From assembly GCA_035540495.1 (NCBI GenBank), contig DATLGL010000017.1, forward strand, positions 124,001 through 188,000: a DNA stretch of 64,000 nt. Direction: 5' to 3'. The translations under genes were made by a program, and so were the position numbers. This DNA is from DASVEG01 sp035540495. GTDB lineage: Bacteria > Actinomycetota > Acidimicrobiia > Acidimicrobiales > CADCTF01. Of this stretch, positions 37,650 through 45,619 are shown one piece after another. Every line of letters begins with the position of its first letter. Within the stretch, counting starts at the first letter, position 1. The notes beneath the pieces were generated by a model. That model was not told the DNA's origin. It did no database searches and saw only the letters and a program-made list of their open reading frames with translations.

Positions 37650-38704
37650 GCGAACACGTAGCTCGCGACCTCGGCGAGCCCGTCGAGGTCGTGCACATCG
37701 TCGGAGAGGAACGGCACCCGTGCCACCGGCGCGGGCGCGATGCGCGCGGCCAGCTCCTCGAAGTGATGCTCCTCCCGCTCCGCGATCGCTCGGAAGTCGC
37801 GCAGGTTGTCACCCAGCGCGCCCATCCCCTCCGGCACCGGCGCGTTGCCGAACCGCGGGTGGAGGCGGTTCACCACCAGCCCGTCGACGGCGATGCCGGA
37901 CTCGTGCAGCTTCGCGGCGAAGAAGGTCGCTTCCTCGACGGCGTCGCGGCGTGGTGAGGTGACGAGCACGAACGACGTGTCGGGCGAGCTGAGCAGCTGG
38001 AGGACCTTCGCGGCCCGGTCGCGGAACCCCTGCTCCATCCCCTCGAAGGCTTGGAAGAACGCGACGGCGTCGGCCACCACCTCGCCACCAACGACCTTCG
38101 AGATCGTCCGCAGGAACGTCTGGGTCGCGAAGCTCACCGCCTTCAGGTAGGCGCGGGTCGGCATCATCAACAGCCGGAAGATCCGGTTGTCGAGGAAGCG
38201 CGTCAGCCGGCGGGGTGCGTCGAGGAAGTCGAGGGCGTTCCGCGTTGGCGGCGTGTCGACGACGATCAGGTCGAAGTCGCCGCTCTCGGAGAGCTCGTAG
38301 AGCTTCTCCATCGCCATGTACTCCTGCGTCCCCGACAACGCTCCCGAGATGTTGCGGTACAGGCGGTTGTCGAGGATCGCGCGCGCCTGATCGGGCGCCG
38401 TCGCGTACCGCTCGATGAGGGAGTCGAAGGTCGACTTGGTGTCGAGCATGAGGGCGTACAGCCCGCCCGGCCACTCCCCGCCGATGCGTCCGGGTGTGTT
38501 CGACAGCGCCTCGAGCCCGAGAGCGTCGGCCAGCCGCTTCGCCGGGTCGATCGTGACGACGCAGGCCCGCCGTCCCTGGCGGGCCCCCTCCACCGCGAGA
38601 GCGGCAGCGGTCGTGGTCTTGCCGACCCCACCGGACCCGCAGCAGATGACGATCGTCGCTTCGGCCGGGAGCTGGCGGAGGCTCGAGGGAGACGATGCGG
38701 TCAT
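37646..38704 (-). CDS. ArsA/Get3-like ATPase, second of a pair
   Basis: A 352 aa deviant-Walker ATPase of the ArsA/Get3 (SIMIBI) class. The P-loop is CCGSGGVGKTTTAAAL, switch I is VVTIDPAKRLADALG, and switch II is LIVVDTPPTRNALDFLD. It is longer than its partner and has a Phe-rich helical insert (RAYLKAVSFATQTFLRTI) comparable to the membrane-substrate-binding region of Get3. Start ATG overlaps the partner's stop (ATGA). Paired ArsA genes next to whiB and a class A PBP gene are a conserved actinobacterial neighbourhood (Rv3679-Rv3682 in M. tuberculosis). They are not arsenic pumps. Confidence 0.88.
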   Translation of the reverse strand: MTASSPSSLRQLPAEATIVICCGSGGVGKTTTAAALAVEGARQGRRACVVTIDPAKRLADALGLEALSNTPGRIGGEWPGGLYALMLDTKSTFDSLIERYATAPDQARAILDNRLYRNISGALSGTQEYMAMEKLYELSESGDFDLIVVDTPPTRNALDFLDAPRRLTRFLDNRIFRLLMMPTRAYLKAVSFATQTFLRTISKVVGGEVVADAVAFFQAFEGMEQGFRDRAAKVLQLLSSPDTSFVLVTSPRRDAVEEATFFAAKLHESGIAVDGLVVNRLHPRFGNAPVPEGMGALGDNLRDFRAIAEREEHHFEELAARIAPAPVARVPFLSDDVHDLDGLAEVASYVFA

Positions 38705-39684
38705 GCCGGCAGCGCCTCGATCTCGCCGGTCAACGCGTTGGCCAGGACGTCGAGCTCGTGGGGCCCGATCTCCGGCGTGAAGAGGTACGGCAGCCGGAAC
38801 TGAGGGAGGGGAAGACCGCTCGCAAGCCTCCCCAGCTGCTCCTCCTGGAGCGCCTGGCGCGAGAGCCGGAACGCGGCGGCCTCGCGGAGCGCCTGGGCCT
38901 GGTCGCCGGAGATGCGGACACCGCGTTCTTCGGCGACGGCCATCGGGTCGGCGTCGAGGCCTTCGATCACCGGATACACCCCGTTGACGACGACCGGGCC
39001 CAGCTTGATGCCGACCCGGTCCTCCAGTGCGAACGCCGTCTCGACGACCTCGTTCACCGGGGTCTCCTCCGGCAGCGTCACCAGGATGACCTGGCACCGA
39101 TCCGGGTCCGACAAGAGCTCGACGACGTCCTGGGCCTGTGCCCTGATCGGGCCGACCCGGGCCGCGTCGAGCAGCCCCTGGGCGCTGGTCAGGAACGTGA
39201 TGGCGTGCCCGGCGGCCGGCGCATCGAGGACGATCACGTCTGGCGCGGCCCCGCGTGAGCCGCCGCCGTTGCGCTCGAGCGACTTGACCTTGCCGAGCAC
39301 GAGGATGTCCTTGATCCCGGGGACGGCCGTCGACACCACGTCGAGAGCGCCCGAGGAGGCGAGCCGCTTCGACACCCGGCGCATCCCGTGGTCTTCGAGG
39401 TACTCGAGCAGCGCGTCGTCGGGGGTCAGCGTGCGACCGCGGACGGCGCCCTCGCCGCGCGGTCCACCGCCACCGTGGAGGAGGACGTCCTCGTAGCTCA
39501 GTGGCTCCCGACGGCCGAACACCGACCCGATGCCGCTCTTGCCCTCGACCTCGACGATCAGCGACGTCAGGCCCGCCATCGCGGCGGTGCGGGCGAGAGC
39601 TGCCGTCACCGTGGTTTTGCCGACACCGCCCTTCCCGGCGACGATGAACAGCCGGGCCGTCGAGCAGAACCGGGAGACCTCCAT
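38701..39684 (-). CDS. ArsA/Get3-like ATPase, first of a pair
   Basis: A 327 aa SIMIBI-class ATPase. The deviant Walker A is FIVAGKGGVGKTTVTAALA, and the Walker B-like switch is DVIVLDAPAAGHAITFL. It lacks the long helical insert of the partner, so the two probably form an asymmetric heterodimer. ATG 39684 gives an N-terminus reaching the P-loop at about residue 15, and its 5' end overlaps the divergent nfeD-like gene by 41 bases. A TAGGGT hexamer on the minus strand lies 10 bases upstream of the start, within nfeD coding sequence. Confidence 0.88.
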   Translation of the reverse strand: MEVSRFCSTARLFIVAGKGGVGKTTVTAALARTAAMAGLTSLIVEVEGKSGIGSVFGRREPLSYEDVLLHGGGGPRGEGAVRGRTLTPDDALLEYLEDHGMRRVSKRLASSGALDVVSTAVPGIKDILVLGKVKSLERNGGGSRGAAPDVIVLDAPAAGHAITFLTSAQGLLDAARVGPIRAQAQDVVELLSDPDRCQVILVTLPEETPVNEVVETAFALEDRVGIKLGPVVVNGVYPVIEGLDADPMAVAEERGVRISGDQAQALREAAAFRLSRQALQEEQLGRLASGLPLPQFRLPYLFTPEIGPHELDVLANALTGEIEALPA

Positions 39685-40924
39685 CCGCCGCCGCACCCTA
39701 CTGACCTTTTTCGTGCTCCTCGGAACCGTTCTGGGCGGTTTCGTCGTGCTGCTCGCGGCGGGCTCCGCCGCGGCGACACCCGCGCTCGCGCAAGCGGACG
39801 CGCCGGCCGAGCGGGACGGCTCGCGAGTCGAGGTCACCGTGGTGGAGGTGAGCGGCTACCTCGATCGCATCCAGGCCCGGTTCCTCCAGGAGATCGTCAC
39901 CGACAGCTCGTCCGACGTCGTCGTGATCCGCCTCGACAGCAGCGGCGCGGTCGCTGCCGACGACGACCTCGAGGCGCTCGACCGCGCCCTGGCCGATGCC
40001 GACGTCCCGGTCGCGGTCTGGCTCGGCCCCAGCAAGAGCGCCCGCGCGACCGGGGGAAGCGAGCGGGTCCTGCGCGTGGCTGACGTGGTCGGCGGGGTTC
40101 CCGGTGCGCGAGCCGACGGGGTCGACCTCGAGCTCGAGGCGCCGACGCTCGGCGACTTCATCGTGGCCCTCGACGGCCGGCACGGGATCTCCATCCCGAC
40201 CGAGGTGGTCCGGCGCGACGGACGCCCGCCCCAGCGCGAGCTGTCGCCGTCGGTGCGGGTGAGCTTCGCGGAGCCCTCGTTCTTCCAGCAGATGCTCCAC
40301 GCGGTGTCGACGCCCACCGCGGCGTACCTGCTCGTGACCGCTGGCCTGCTCCTGCTGGTGTTCGAGTTCTTCACCGGCGGCATCGGCGTCGCCGGCGCCG
40401 TCGCCGTCATCTGCCTCGCCCTCGGCGGCTTCGGTCTCGGAGCGCTCCCGACCCGGCCCGCCGGGGTCGTGCTGCTGGTGGCCGGCGTCGTCGGCTACGC
40501 CGTCGACGTCCAGGTCGGCGTCCCGCGTGCGTGGACGTTCATCGGTACGGTCCTGTTCGCGGCGGGCAGCTTCCTGCTCTTCGACGGGTTGTCGATCCCG
40601 CTTCTCGTGCTGATCTCGATGATCGCCGCAGTGGTCACCGTGATGGTCGCAGGCATGCCTGCGGTGGTCCGGACGCGGTTCGCCACGCCCACCATCGGCC
40701 GCGAGTCGATGATCGGCGAAGAGGGCAGCGCGAGCACCGACGTGGCGCCCGAGGGCATCGTGATGGTGCGCAACGCGCCGTGGCGAGCTCGCACCAATCG
40801 GGCGACACCCATCGCGGCGGGCGAGGCGGTCCGTGTGTCGGCGATCGATGGACTTCTGCTGGAGGTCGAGCCCCTGGAGGGTGCGGCCGAGGACTACCGC
40901 GAACGCGCACGAAGCCGACGCTGA
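39644..40924 (+). CDS. NfeD-like membrane protein with degenerate protease domain
   Basis: A 426 aa protein. It has a signal-peptide-like start (RRRTLLTFFVLLGTVLGG, cleavage near TPALA), a ClpP-like alpha/beta segment (VVEVSGYLDRIQARFLQEIV; VVVIRLDSSGA), five or so membrane helices (about 240-360), and a C-terminal OB-fold NfeD domain (TDVAPEGIVMVRNAPWRART). In full NfeD1a proteases the serine lies in a Gly/Ala-Ser-Ala-Gly turn; the matching stretch here (VAVWLGPSKSARATGG) lacks it, and the domain is shortened. It is probably a scaffold for membrane microdomains or an SPFH partner. The ATG at 39644 is the only start that retains the basic signal-peptide n-region. Confidence 0.78.
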   Translation: MNSRAVEQNRETSIRRRTLLTFFVLLGTVLGGFVVLLAAGSAAATPALAQADAPAERDGSRVEVTVVEVSGYLDRIQARFLQEIVTDSSSDVVVIRLDSSGAVAADDDLEALDRALADADVPVAVWLGPSKSARATGGSERVLRVADVVGGVPGARADGVDLELEAPTLGDFIVALDGRHGISIPTEVVRRDGRPPQRELSPSVRVSFAEPSFFQQMLHAVSTPTAAYLLVTAGLLLLVFEFFTGGIGVAGAVAVICLALGGFGLGALPTRPAGVVLLVAGVVGYAVDVQVGVPRAWTFIGTVLFAAGSFLLFDGLSIPLLVLISMIAAVVTVMVAGMPAVVRTRFATPTIGRESMIGEEGSASTDVAPEGIVMVRNAPWRARTNRATPIAAGEAVRVSAIDGLLLEVEPLEGAAEDYRERARSRR

Positions 40925-40972
40925 ACGCGCGAAACCGCTGGTAGACGGCTCGCGCTCGCGAAAGTTCACCCC

Positions 40973-41001
40973 TTGTTGAGGCTCGAGGTGAGCAGTAGGG
41001 T
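40973..41001 (+). promoter_or_regulatory. Candidate promoter for whiB
   Basis: TTGTTG and TAGGGT are separated by 17 bases. The predicted start near 41008 gives a short leader carrying an AAGGGGG Shine-Dalgarno 7 bases before the GTG at 41022. This gene therefore differs from the leaderless cases. Confidence 0.5.
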
Positions 41002-41021
41002 CGCCCCGAAGGGGGAACCAC

Positions 41022-41285
41022 GTGAGCGCTCAAACCACCGACGAGCTCTGGCAGTACAAGGCGGCCTGCCGGGGTCCGCAAGCGGCGGTCTTCTTCCCGC
41101 CGGCGACCTTCGAACGCAAAGACGAGAAGGACGAGCGGGAGGCTCGGGCGAAGGCCATCTGCGCCACCTGCGCGGTGCGCAAGCCGTGCCTCGACTACGC
41201 GATCAAGATCCGCGAGCCGCATGGCATCTGGGGCGGCCTGAACGAAGCGGAGCGCCGACAGCTCACCGCTGGCTCTGGCGTCTGA
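41022..41285 (+). CDS. WhiB-family [4Fe-4S] transcription factor (WblA/WhiB4-like by context)
   Basis: An 87 aa WhiB protein, a family confined to actinobacteria and their phages. The four cluster Cys are C16, C47, C50 and C56 (CATCAVRKPC). The signature turn GIWGG is at 68-72, and a basic C-terminus is short. WhiB proteins bind a nitric-oxide- and oxygen-sensitive cluster and work with the housekeeping sigma factor region 4. Position next to two ArsA-like ATPases and upstream of a class A PBP matches the whiB4/wblA locus of Mycobacterium and Streptomyces. The orthology is therefore inferred from context; sequence alone would also fit other WhiB classes. Confidence 0.93.
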   Translation: MSAQTTDELWQYKAACRGPQAAVFFPPATFERKDEKDEREARAKAICATCAVRKPCLDYAIKIREPHGIWGGLNEAERRQLTAGSGV

Positions 41286-41312
41286 CGCTGACGTTCTAAC
41301 GTGGTGCTTGCG

Positions 41313-42254
41313 ATGGCAAGCACCGATGGCGACACGCGCCGAGGCCCAGTCGAGCACCTCGTCTGGTCCCGCACCGTCGTCGACGGCCGCCCTGCGCTCT
41401 ACGGCGCGGCCGGGGAGGGTCTCCCGGTCGTCTTCCTCCACGGCTGGGCCCTCGGCTCGCACACCTACAAGCGGGCGCTGAAGCGCCTCGTCGGCCTCGA
41501 CACCCGCGTCTACGCGCCCGCGCTTCCGGGCTTCGGCGGCACCGCGGAGCTGCCCGAAGACCGCTTCAGCCTCGAGGGCTACGCATCGTGGGTCGACGCC
41601 TTCCTCGACGCCGTCGGGATCGACGAGCCCGTCTTCCTCATCGGCCACTCCTTCGGCGGCGGCGTGTCGATCCAGACCGCGCACGACCATCCGGAGCGGG
41701 TGAAACGACTGGTGCTCGTCAACTCGATCGGCGGGTCGGCCTGGAGCCGATCGGGCAGCGCGGTGAAGTCGATGGCGGAGCGTCCGCTGTGGGACTGGGG
41801 GATCCACTTCCCGCGCGACGTGATGCCGCTCCCCCAACTCACCCGGGTGCTCCCCGTGATCCTCGAGGACGCCGTCCCGAACATCGTGCGCAACCCGCGT
41901 GCGGTGTGGCGGGTGGCCCAGCTGGCACGAAGCGCCGATCTCACCGACGAGCTCGAGGAGCTGAAGCGGCGCCAGCTGCCCGTCGTGGTGCTCTGGGGCG
42001 AGCAGGACCGCATCATCACCCGCGACAGCTTCGACGCGTTGTGCGAGGCGATCGGTTCCGAGGGCGAAGTCGTCGCCGGCAACCACTCGTGGCTGCTCGC
42101 CGACCCCGACTCCTTCGGCGAGGTCATGACCAACATCGTCGACGTCGCCAGGCTCGCCAGGGACGAGGAAGCCTCGCGGGGCGCAGGCAAGCGCAGCCGC
42201 CGGCCTCGGCGCCTGCCGTCGATCGCCGGCGCGACCCCCTCGGACGAGTCCTGA
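41313..42254 (+). CDS. Alpha/beta hydrolase
   Basis: A 313 aa alpha/beta hydrolase. The nucleophile elbow is LIGHSFGGGVS, the oxyanion motif is VFLHGWALGS, the acid is probably Asp in LWGEQDRI, and the His lies in AGNHSWLL. A basic tail (AGKRSRRPRR) ends the protein. The substrate is unknown. An ATG at 41313 is preferred over an in-frame GTG at 41301. The TAACGT hexamer (41297-41302) ends 10 bases before it and sits inside a small inverted repeat (ACGTT-CT-AACGT). It converges on selB with one base between stops. Confidence 0.8.
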   Translation: MASTDGDTRRGPVEHLVWSRTVVDGRPALYGAAGEGLPVVFLHGWALGSHTYKRALKRLVGLDTRVYAPALPGFGGTAELPEDRFSLEGYASWVDAFLDAVGIDEPVFLIGHSFGGGVSIQTAHDHPERVKRLVLVNSIGGSAWSRSGSAVKSMAERPLWDWGIHFPRDVMPLPQLTRVLPVILEDAVPNIVRNPRAVWRVAQLARSADLTDELEELKRRQLPVVVLWGEQDRIITRDSFDALCEAIGSEGEVVAGNHSWLLADPDSFGEVMTNIVDVARLARDEEASRGAGKRSRRPRRLPSIAGATPSDES

Positions 42255-42255
42255 C

Positions 42256-43995
42256 CTAGCCGGCTTCGGGTTGCGCGGCCGGCAGGCGGGGGCCGGCGAT
42301 CCGCAGGTCGCCTCGGCGGCGGGTGACGCCTGAGGTGTCGAGCAGCGCGAGGAGCGGGAGCAGGTACTTCCTCGTCGTGCCCAGCGCCTGGCGGATGTCG
42401 GACGCGGTGACGCCGTCGGGTGACGTCGCGAGGAGCTGAGCCACCACCCGCGCCGCAGCTTCCACCGCCGCTGGCGAGAAGTGCATCCCGTCCCGCTCGA
42501 CCACGTACCCGCGCTGCACCAGGGCGCGCAGTTCACCCCGCTCGATGCCGCACTCGGCGGCCGACGGGGGAGCGAACGGGGACGCCTCGAGGGCGGCGAC
42601 GAAGGGGTGTGACGCGAGCGGGTCGGCGGTGTCGGCGCGCCTCGCTCTGCCGTCAGCGACGGTGACGCCTTCGACCGTGCCGAGCACCGCCCGCTGGCGG
42701 TCGTCGAGCAGCGACACGTCGAGTCCGAGCGGCCCCGCTGCGTCGATCCTCGCCGCCACGTCGTCCTGCACCCGCCGCAACGCATCGGGTGCGACGATCC
42801 ACACGCCGACCGACGGTTCGATCCGCCGCCCCGTCAGCTTCTGGAGGCGATCGGCCTCGATCCACTGGTGTTCGGCGACGATGCGATCGACCGAATCGTC
42901 TGGTCGCGCTTTCGATGCCGGCCGAACCGGCACCACGTCGTAGATCACCCCGCCACCGACGGTCTCGCCGCGGCCCGACTCGCGGAGGACGTAGCGGTCG
43001 CCCATCACCAGAGGGAGCGCGGCGGGTAGGTGGAGGCGGACGAGGCCCTGCTCGCCCGGCTCGATCGCATCCGAACCGAGCACCCGCACCGCCACGGCGT
43101 GTTCGCCGGAGCCGAGGTGGGCCTTGTACGCGCCCCGCCGGCGCACCTCGTGGGTGACGCTGCCGAGCACGGTCAGCGACGCATCGAGCGTTCTCGCCGC
43201 GACCCACTGGTCGGGTCGGACAACGGCATCGCCACGGGCGACGTCGTGGTGCGACACGCCAGCAAGGTTCACCGCGAGCCGCCGGCCTGGCCCCGCTGCG
43301 GCGATGGTGTCGCCGTGCGTCTGCAGCGAACGCACCCGTGCCCTCCGGCCGCCCGGTTCGATCAGCACCTCGTCGTCGGTCGCGAGCGACCCGCCCAGGA
43401 GCGTGCCGGTGACGACGGTGCCGCTGCCATGAGCCGCGAACGACCTGTCGACCCAGAGGCGCGGGCGTCCGGTGTCGGCGGCGGTCGGCGTGTCGGCGAG
43501 GAGCGCGTCGAGCGCGTGCACGACGTCGTCGACGCCTCGGCCGGACGCCGCGTCGACCGCAACCACGGGAGCGCGGTCGAGGAACGTGCCGGCGACCCGC
43601 TCTGCGACGTCGAGTCGCGCCAGCTCCTCGCCGTCGGCATCGACGAGGTCCGCCTTGGTCAGCGCGACGAGACCCGAACGCAGCCCCAGCAGCTCGAGGA
43701 TCCGCAGGTGCTCCTCCGACTGCGGCTTCCATCCCTCAGCCGCGTCGACCACGAAGACGCACGCATCCACCGCGCCGACACCGGCGAGCATGTTCTTGAG
43801 GAAGCGGACGTGGCCGGGCACGTCGACGAAGGAGGCGACACGCCCCGACGGCAGCGATGTCCAAGCGAAACCGAGGTCGATGGTCAGCCCGCGTTGCTTC
43901 TCCTCGGCAAGCCGGTCCGGGTCCGTGCCGGTGAGCGCGCGCACCAGCGTCGATTTGCCGTGATCGACGTGTCCGGCGGTGGCTACGACGTGCAC
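42256..43995 (-). CDS. selB: Selenocysteine-specific elongation factor SelB
   Basis: A 579 aa EF-Tu-like GTPase delivering Sec-tRNA to UGA codons with a SECIS hairpin. G1 is AGHVDHGKSTLV, switch regions include RGLTIDLGFAW and DVPGH, and G4 is TKAD. Domains II and III follow, and the C-terminal third (about 390-579) holds the winged-helix repeats that bind SECIS (LASHPFVAALEASPFAPPS; GMHFSPAAVEAAARVV). The GTG at 43995 precedes VVATAGHVDHG and overlaps the selA stop by 13 bases. Upstream in-frame sequence belongs to selA. No tRNA-Sec gene, selD or obvious selenoprotein is in this window. Confidence 0.93.
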   Translation of the reverse strand: MHVVATAGHVDHGKSTLVRALTGTDPDRLAEEKQRGLTIDLGFAWTSLPSGRVASFVDVPGHVRFLKNMLAGVGAVDACVFVVDAAEGWKPQSEEHLRILELLGLRSGLVALTKADLVDADGEELARLDVAERVAGTFLDRAPVVAVDAASGRGVDDVVHALDALLADTPTAADTGRPRLWVDRSFAAHGSGTVVTGTLLGGSLATDDEVLIEPGGRRARVRSLQTHGDTIAAAGPGRRLAVNLAGVSHHDVARGDAVVRPDQWVAARTLDASLTVLGSVTHEVRRRGAYKAHLGSGEHAVAVRVLGSDAIEPGEQGLVRLHLPAALPLVMGDRYVLRESGRGETVGGGVIYDVVPVRPASKARPDDSVDRIVAEHQWIEADRLQKLTGRRIEPSVGVWIVAPDALRRVQDDVAARIDAAGPLGLDVSLLDDRQRAVLGTVEGVTVADGRARRADTADPLASHPFVAALEASPFAPPSAAECGIERGELRALVQRGYVVERDGMHFSPAAVEAAARVVAQLLATSPDGVTASDIRQALGTTRKYLLPLLALLDTSGVTRRRGDLRIAGPRLPAAQPEAG

Positions 43996-45272
43996 GTTCG
44001 GATGGCCGCGGTGACGACGTCGTCGTCGGAGCGATCGACGGTACGCAGGTCGAGGACGGTCCGGCCACCGTCGATCCGGCCGATCACCGGCGGATCGAAC
44101 GCCCGCAGCGCCGCGGTGACGTCCCCCGCGAGCGCCACCCCCCTCGACTCGATCTCGACACCCGGAAGCGAGCCGCCCCCCGGAACCGAAGCACAGGCGA
44201 CGACCTCGCCCACCCCGGCCCCGGCGACGACGGCTTCGCTGCGTTCGGCCAGAGCAGCCACGGCGGTCGTCGCCATCCGCCAGAACGGGATGCGGTTGCC
44301 CTGTCGTGCCAAGTACGCCAGGCCGAGCTCCTGCAGGGCGGCGAGCACGAGACCTCCGGGTCGCACCGCGCGAGCCAGTGGATGGCGCCGCACCTGCTCG
44401 ACGAGATCGGCTCGCCCGGCGATGACGCCGGCCTGCGGGCCACCCAGCAGCTTGTCGCCGGAGAACGTGACGAGGGCGGCCCCGGCGTCGAGCGTCTGCC
44501 GTGCTGCCGGCTCGCCTGCGAGCCACGCTGGCGGCCCGCCTTCGAGCCACGGCGTCGCCGCGTCGAGCAGACCCGACCCGATGTCGACGACCACCGGCAC
44601 GTCGACGGCAGAGGCGAGATCGCCGACCGAGGTGTCTTCGGTGAACCCGACGATGCGGTAGTTCGAACGGTGCACCTTGAGAGCGAGGGCCACGTTCGCA
44701 CCCTCGGCGCCCGCGAGTGCACGCCGGTAGTCGTCGACGCGGGTGCGGTTCGTCGTCCCGACCTCGACGAGGCGGGCGCCCGACTGCTCCATCACCTCGG
44801 GGATCCGGAAGCCGCCGCCGATCTCGACGAGCTCGCCCCGGCTCACGGCGACACCTCGCCCGCCTCCGGCCAGCGCAGCCAGCACGAGCAGCACCGCAGC
44901 GGCGCCGTTGTTCACCACGATCGCCGCCTCCGCTCCGCACGCGGCTGCCAGCAGCCGCCCGGCGTGCTCGAAGCGAGAGCCACGACGTCCTGACACGAGG
45001 TCGAGCTCGACGTTCGCGTACCGGCTGCCGTCGACGCTGACGCTCACCGGAGCGCGGCCCAGGTTGGTGTGCAAGAGGACGCCGGTCGCGTTGATCACCG
45101 GGCGCAGCAACCGACGCGAGAGGTCGGCGGCGCGTCGTTCGGCATCACCCACGGCATCGTCGGCGATGGCGGACCGGGCGACGTCGACGAGCAGCGCGTG
45201 CGGGAGGCCGGTGTGCCGCAGCCGCCGAGCCAGGGCGTCGACCGACGGGGGGCGCTCGGGCGGAGGTGGCAC
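43983..45272 (-). CDS. selA: L-seryl-tRNA(Sec) selenium transferase SelA
   Basis: A 429 aa PLP enzyme converting Ser-tRNA(Sec) to Sec-tRNA(Sec) with selenophosphate. The family start VINATGVLLHTNLGRAPVS, the ring NNGAAAVLLVLAALA, and the PLP lysine in TFSGDKLLGGPQAG are present. SelB overlaps its 3' end, giving the common selA-selB order. The GTG at 45272 lies 7 bases after a minus-strand TATTGT hexamer, which supports both the start and leaderless transcription. The divergent Rieske gene begins about 20 bases away. Confidence 0.95.
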   Translation of the reverse strand: MPPPPERPPSVDALARRLRHTGLPHALLVDVARSAIADDAVGDAERRAADLSRRLLRPVINATGVLLHTNLGRAPVSVSVDGSRYANVELDLVSGRRGSRFEHAGRLLAAACGAEAAIVVNNGAAAVLLVLAALAGGGRGVAVSRGELVEIGGGFRIPEVMEQSGARLVEVGTTNRTRVDDYRRALAGAEGANVALALKVHRSNYRIVGFTEDTSVGDLASAVDVPVVVDIGSGLLDAATPWLEGGPPAWLAGEPAARQTLDAGAALVTFSGDKLLGGPQAGVIAGRADLVEQVRRHPLARAVRPGGLVLAALQELGLAYLARQGNRIPFWRMATTAVAALAERSEAVVAGAGVGEVVACASVPGGGSLPGVEIESRGVALAGDVTAALRAFDPPVIGRIDGGRTVLDLRTVDRSDDDVVTAAIRTCTS

Positions 45273-45279
45273 TGCGGCG

Positions 45280-45285
45280 ACAATA
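45280..45285 (-). promoter_or_regulatory. Candidate -10 element for selA-selB
   Basis: Minus-strand TATTGT ends 7 bases before the GTG at 45272. On the plus strand the overlapping GACAAT ends 8 bases before the Rieske GTG at 45293, so the two divergent promoters may overlap. Confidence 0.5.
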
Positions 45286-45292
45286 AGTGGCA

Positions 45293-45619
45293 GTGGGCGA
45301 GCACGTGATCTGCCGGGTGGAGCAACTCGTCGAGGGACGGGGTCGTCCGGCTCGCGCCGCCGGGATGTACCTCGCGGTGTTCCTGGCGAAGGGCGAGATC
45401 GCCGTCGTCGAGAACACCTGCACCCATGTCGGCTCGCCCCTCGACGGCGGCGCGGTGATCGACCAGCGCGTGCACTGCCCGTGGCACGGCTGGGCCTACG
45501 ACCTGCGGTCCGGGAACCTGCTCACCGCGTTCGGCGAGCGACCGGGCATCCGCGTGTTCCCGCACCGGGTGGAGAACGGCGAGGTGATCGTTCAGCTGGA
45601 GGACGACCTGCGAAACTGA
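45293..45619 (+). CDS. Rieske [2Fe-2S] ferredoxin-like protein
   Basis: A 108 aa single-domain Rieske protein. The ligands are C-T-H in ENTCTHVGSPLDGG and CPWHGW. It resembles NirD-like or biphenyl-dioxygenase-type ferredoxins and would carry one electron to an oxygenase or serve a redox role. No partner oxygenase is adjacent. GTG 45293 is chosen, with another GTG at 45287. It ends right before the PBP gene, whose GTG follows the stop codon. Confidence 0.78.
   Translation: MGEHVICRVEQLVEGRGRPARAAGMYLAVFLAKGEIAVVENTCTHVGSPLDGGAVIDQRVHCPWHGWAYDLRSGNLLTAFGERPGIRVFPHRVENGEVIVQLEDDLRN

Noticed and set aside
37646..39684. Arsenite efflux pump
   Set aside because: No ArsB, ArsR or ArsD gene; the paired, WhiB-linked ATPases belong to the Get3-like actinobacterial group.
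45273..45292. A tRNA-Sec gene beside selA
   Set aside because: The gap is too short and there is no cloverleaf; none found in other gaps either.
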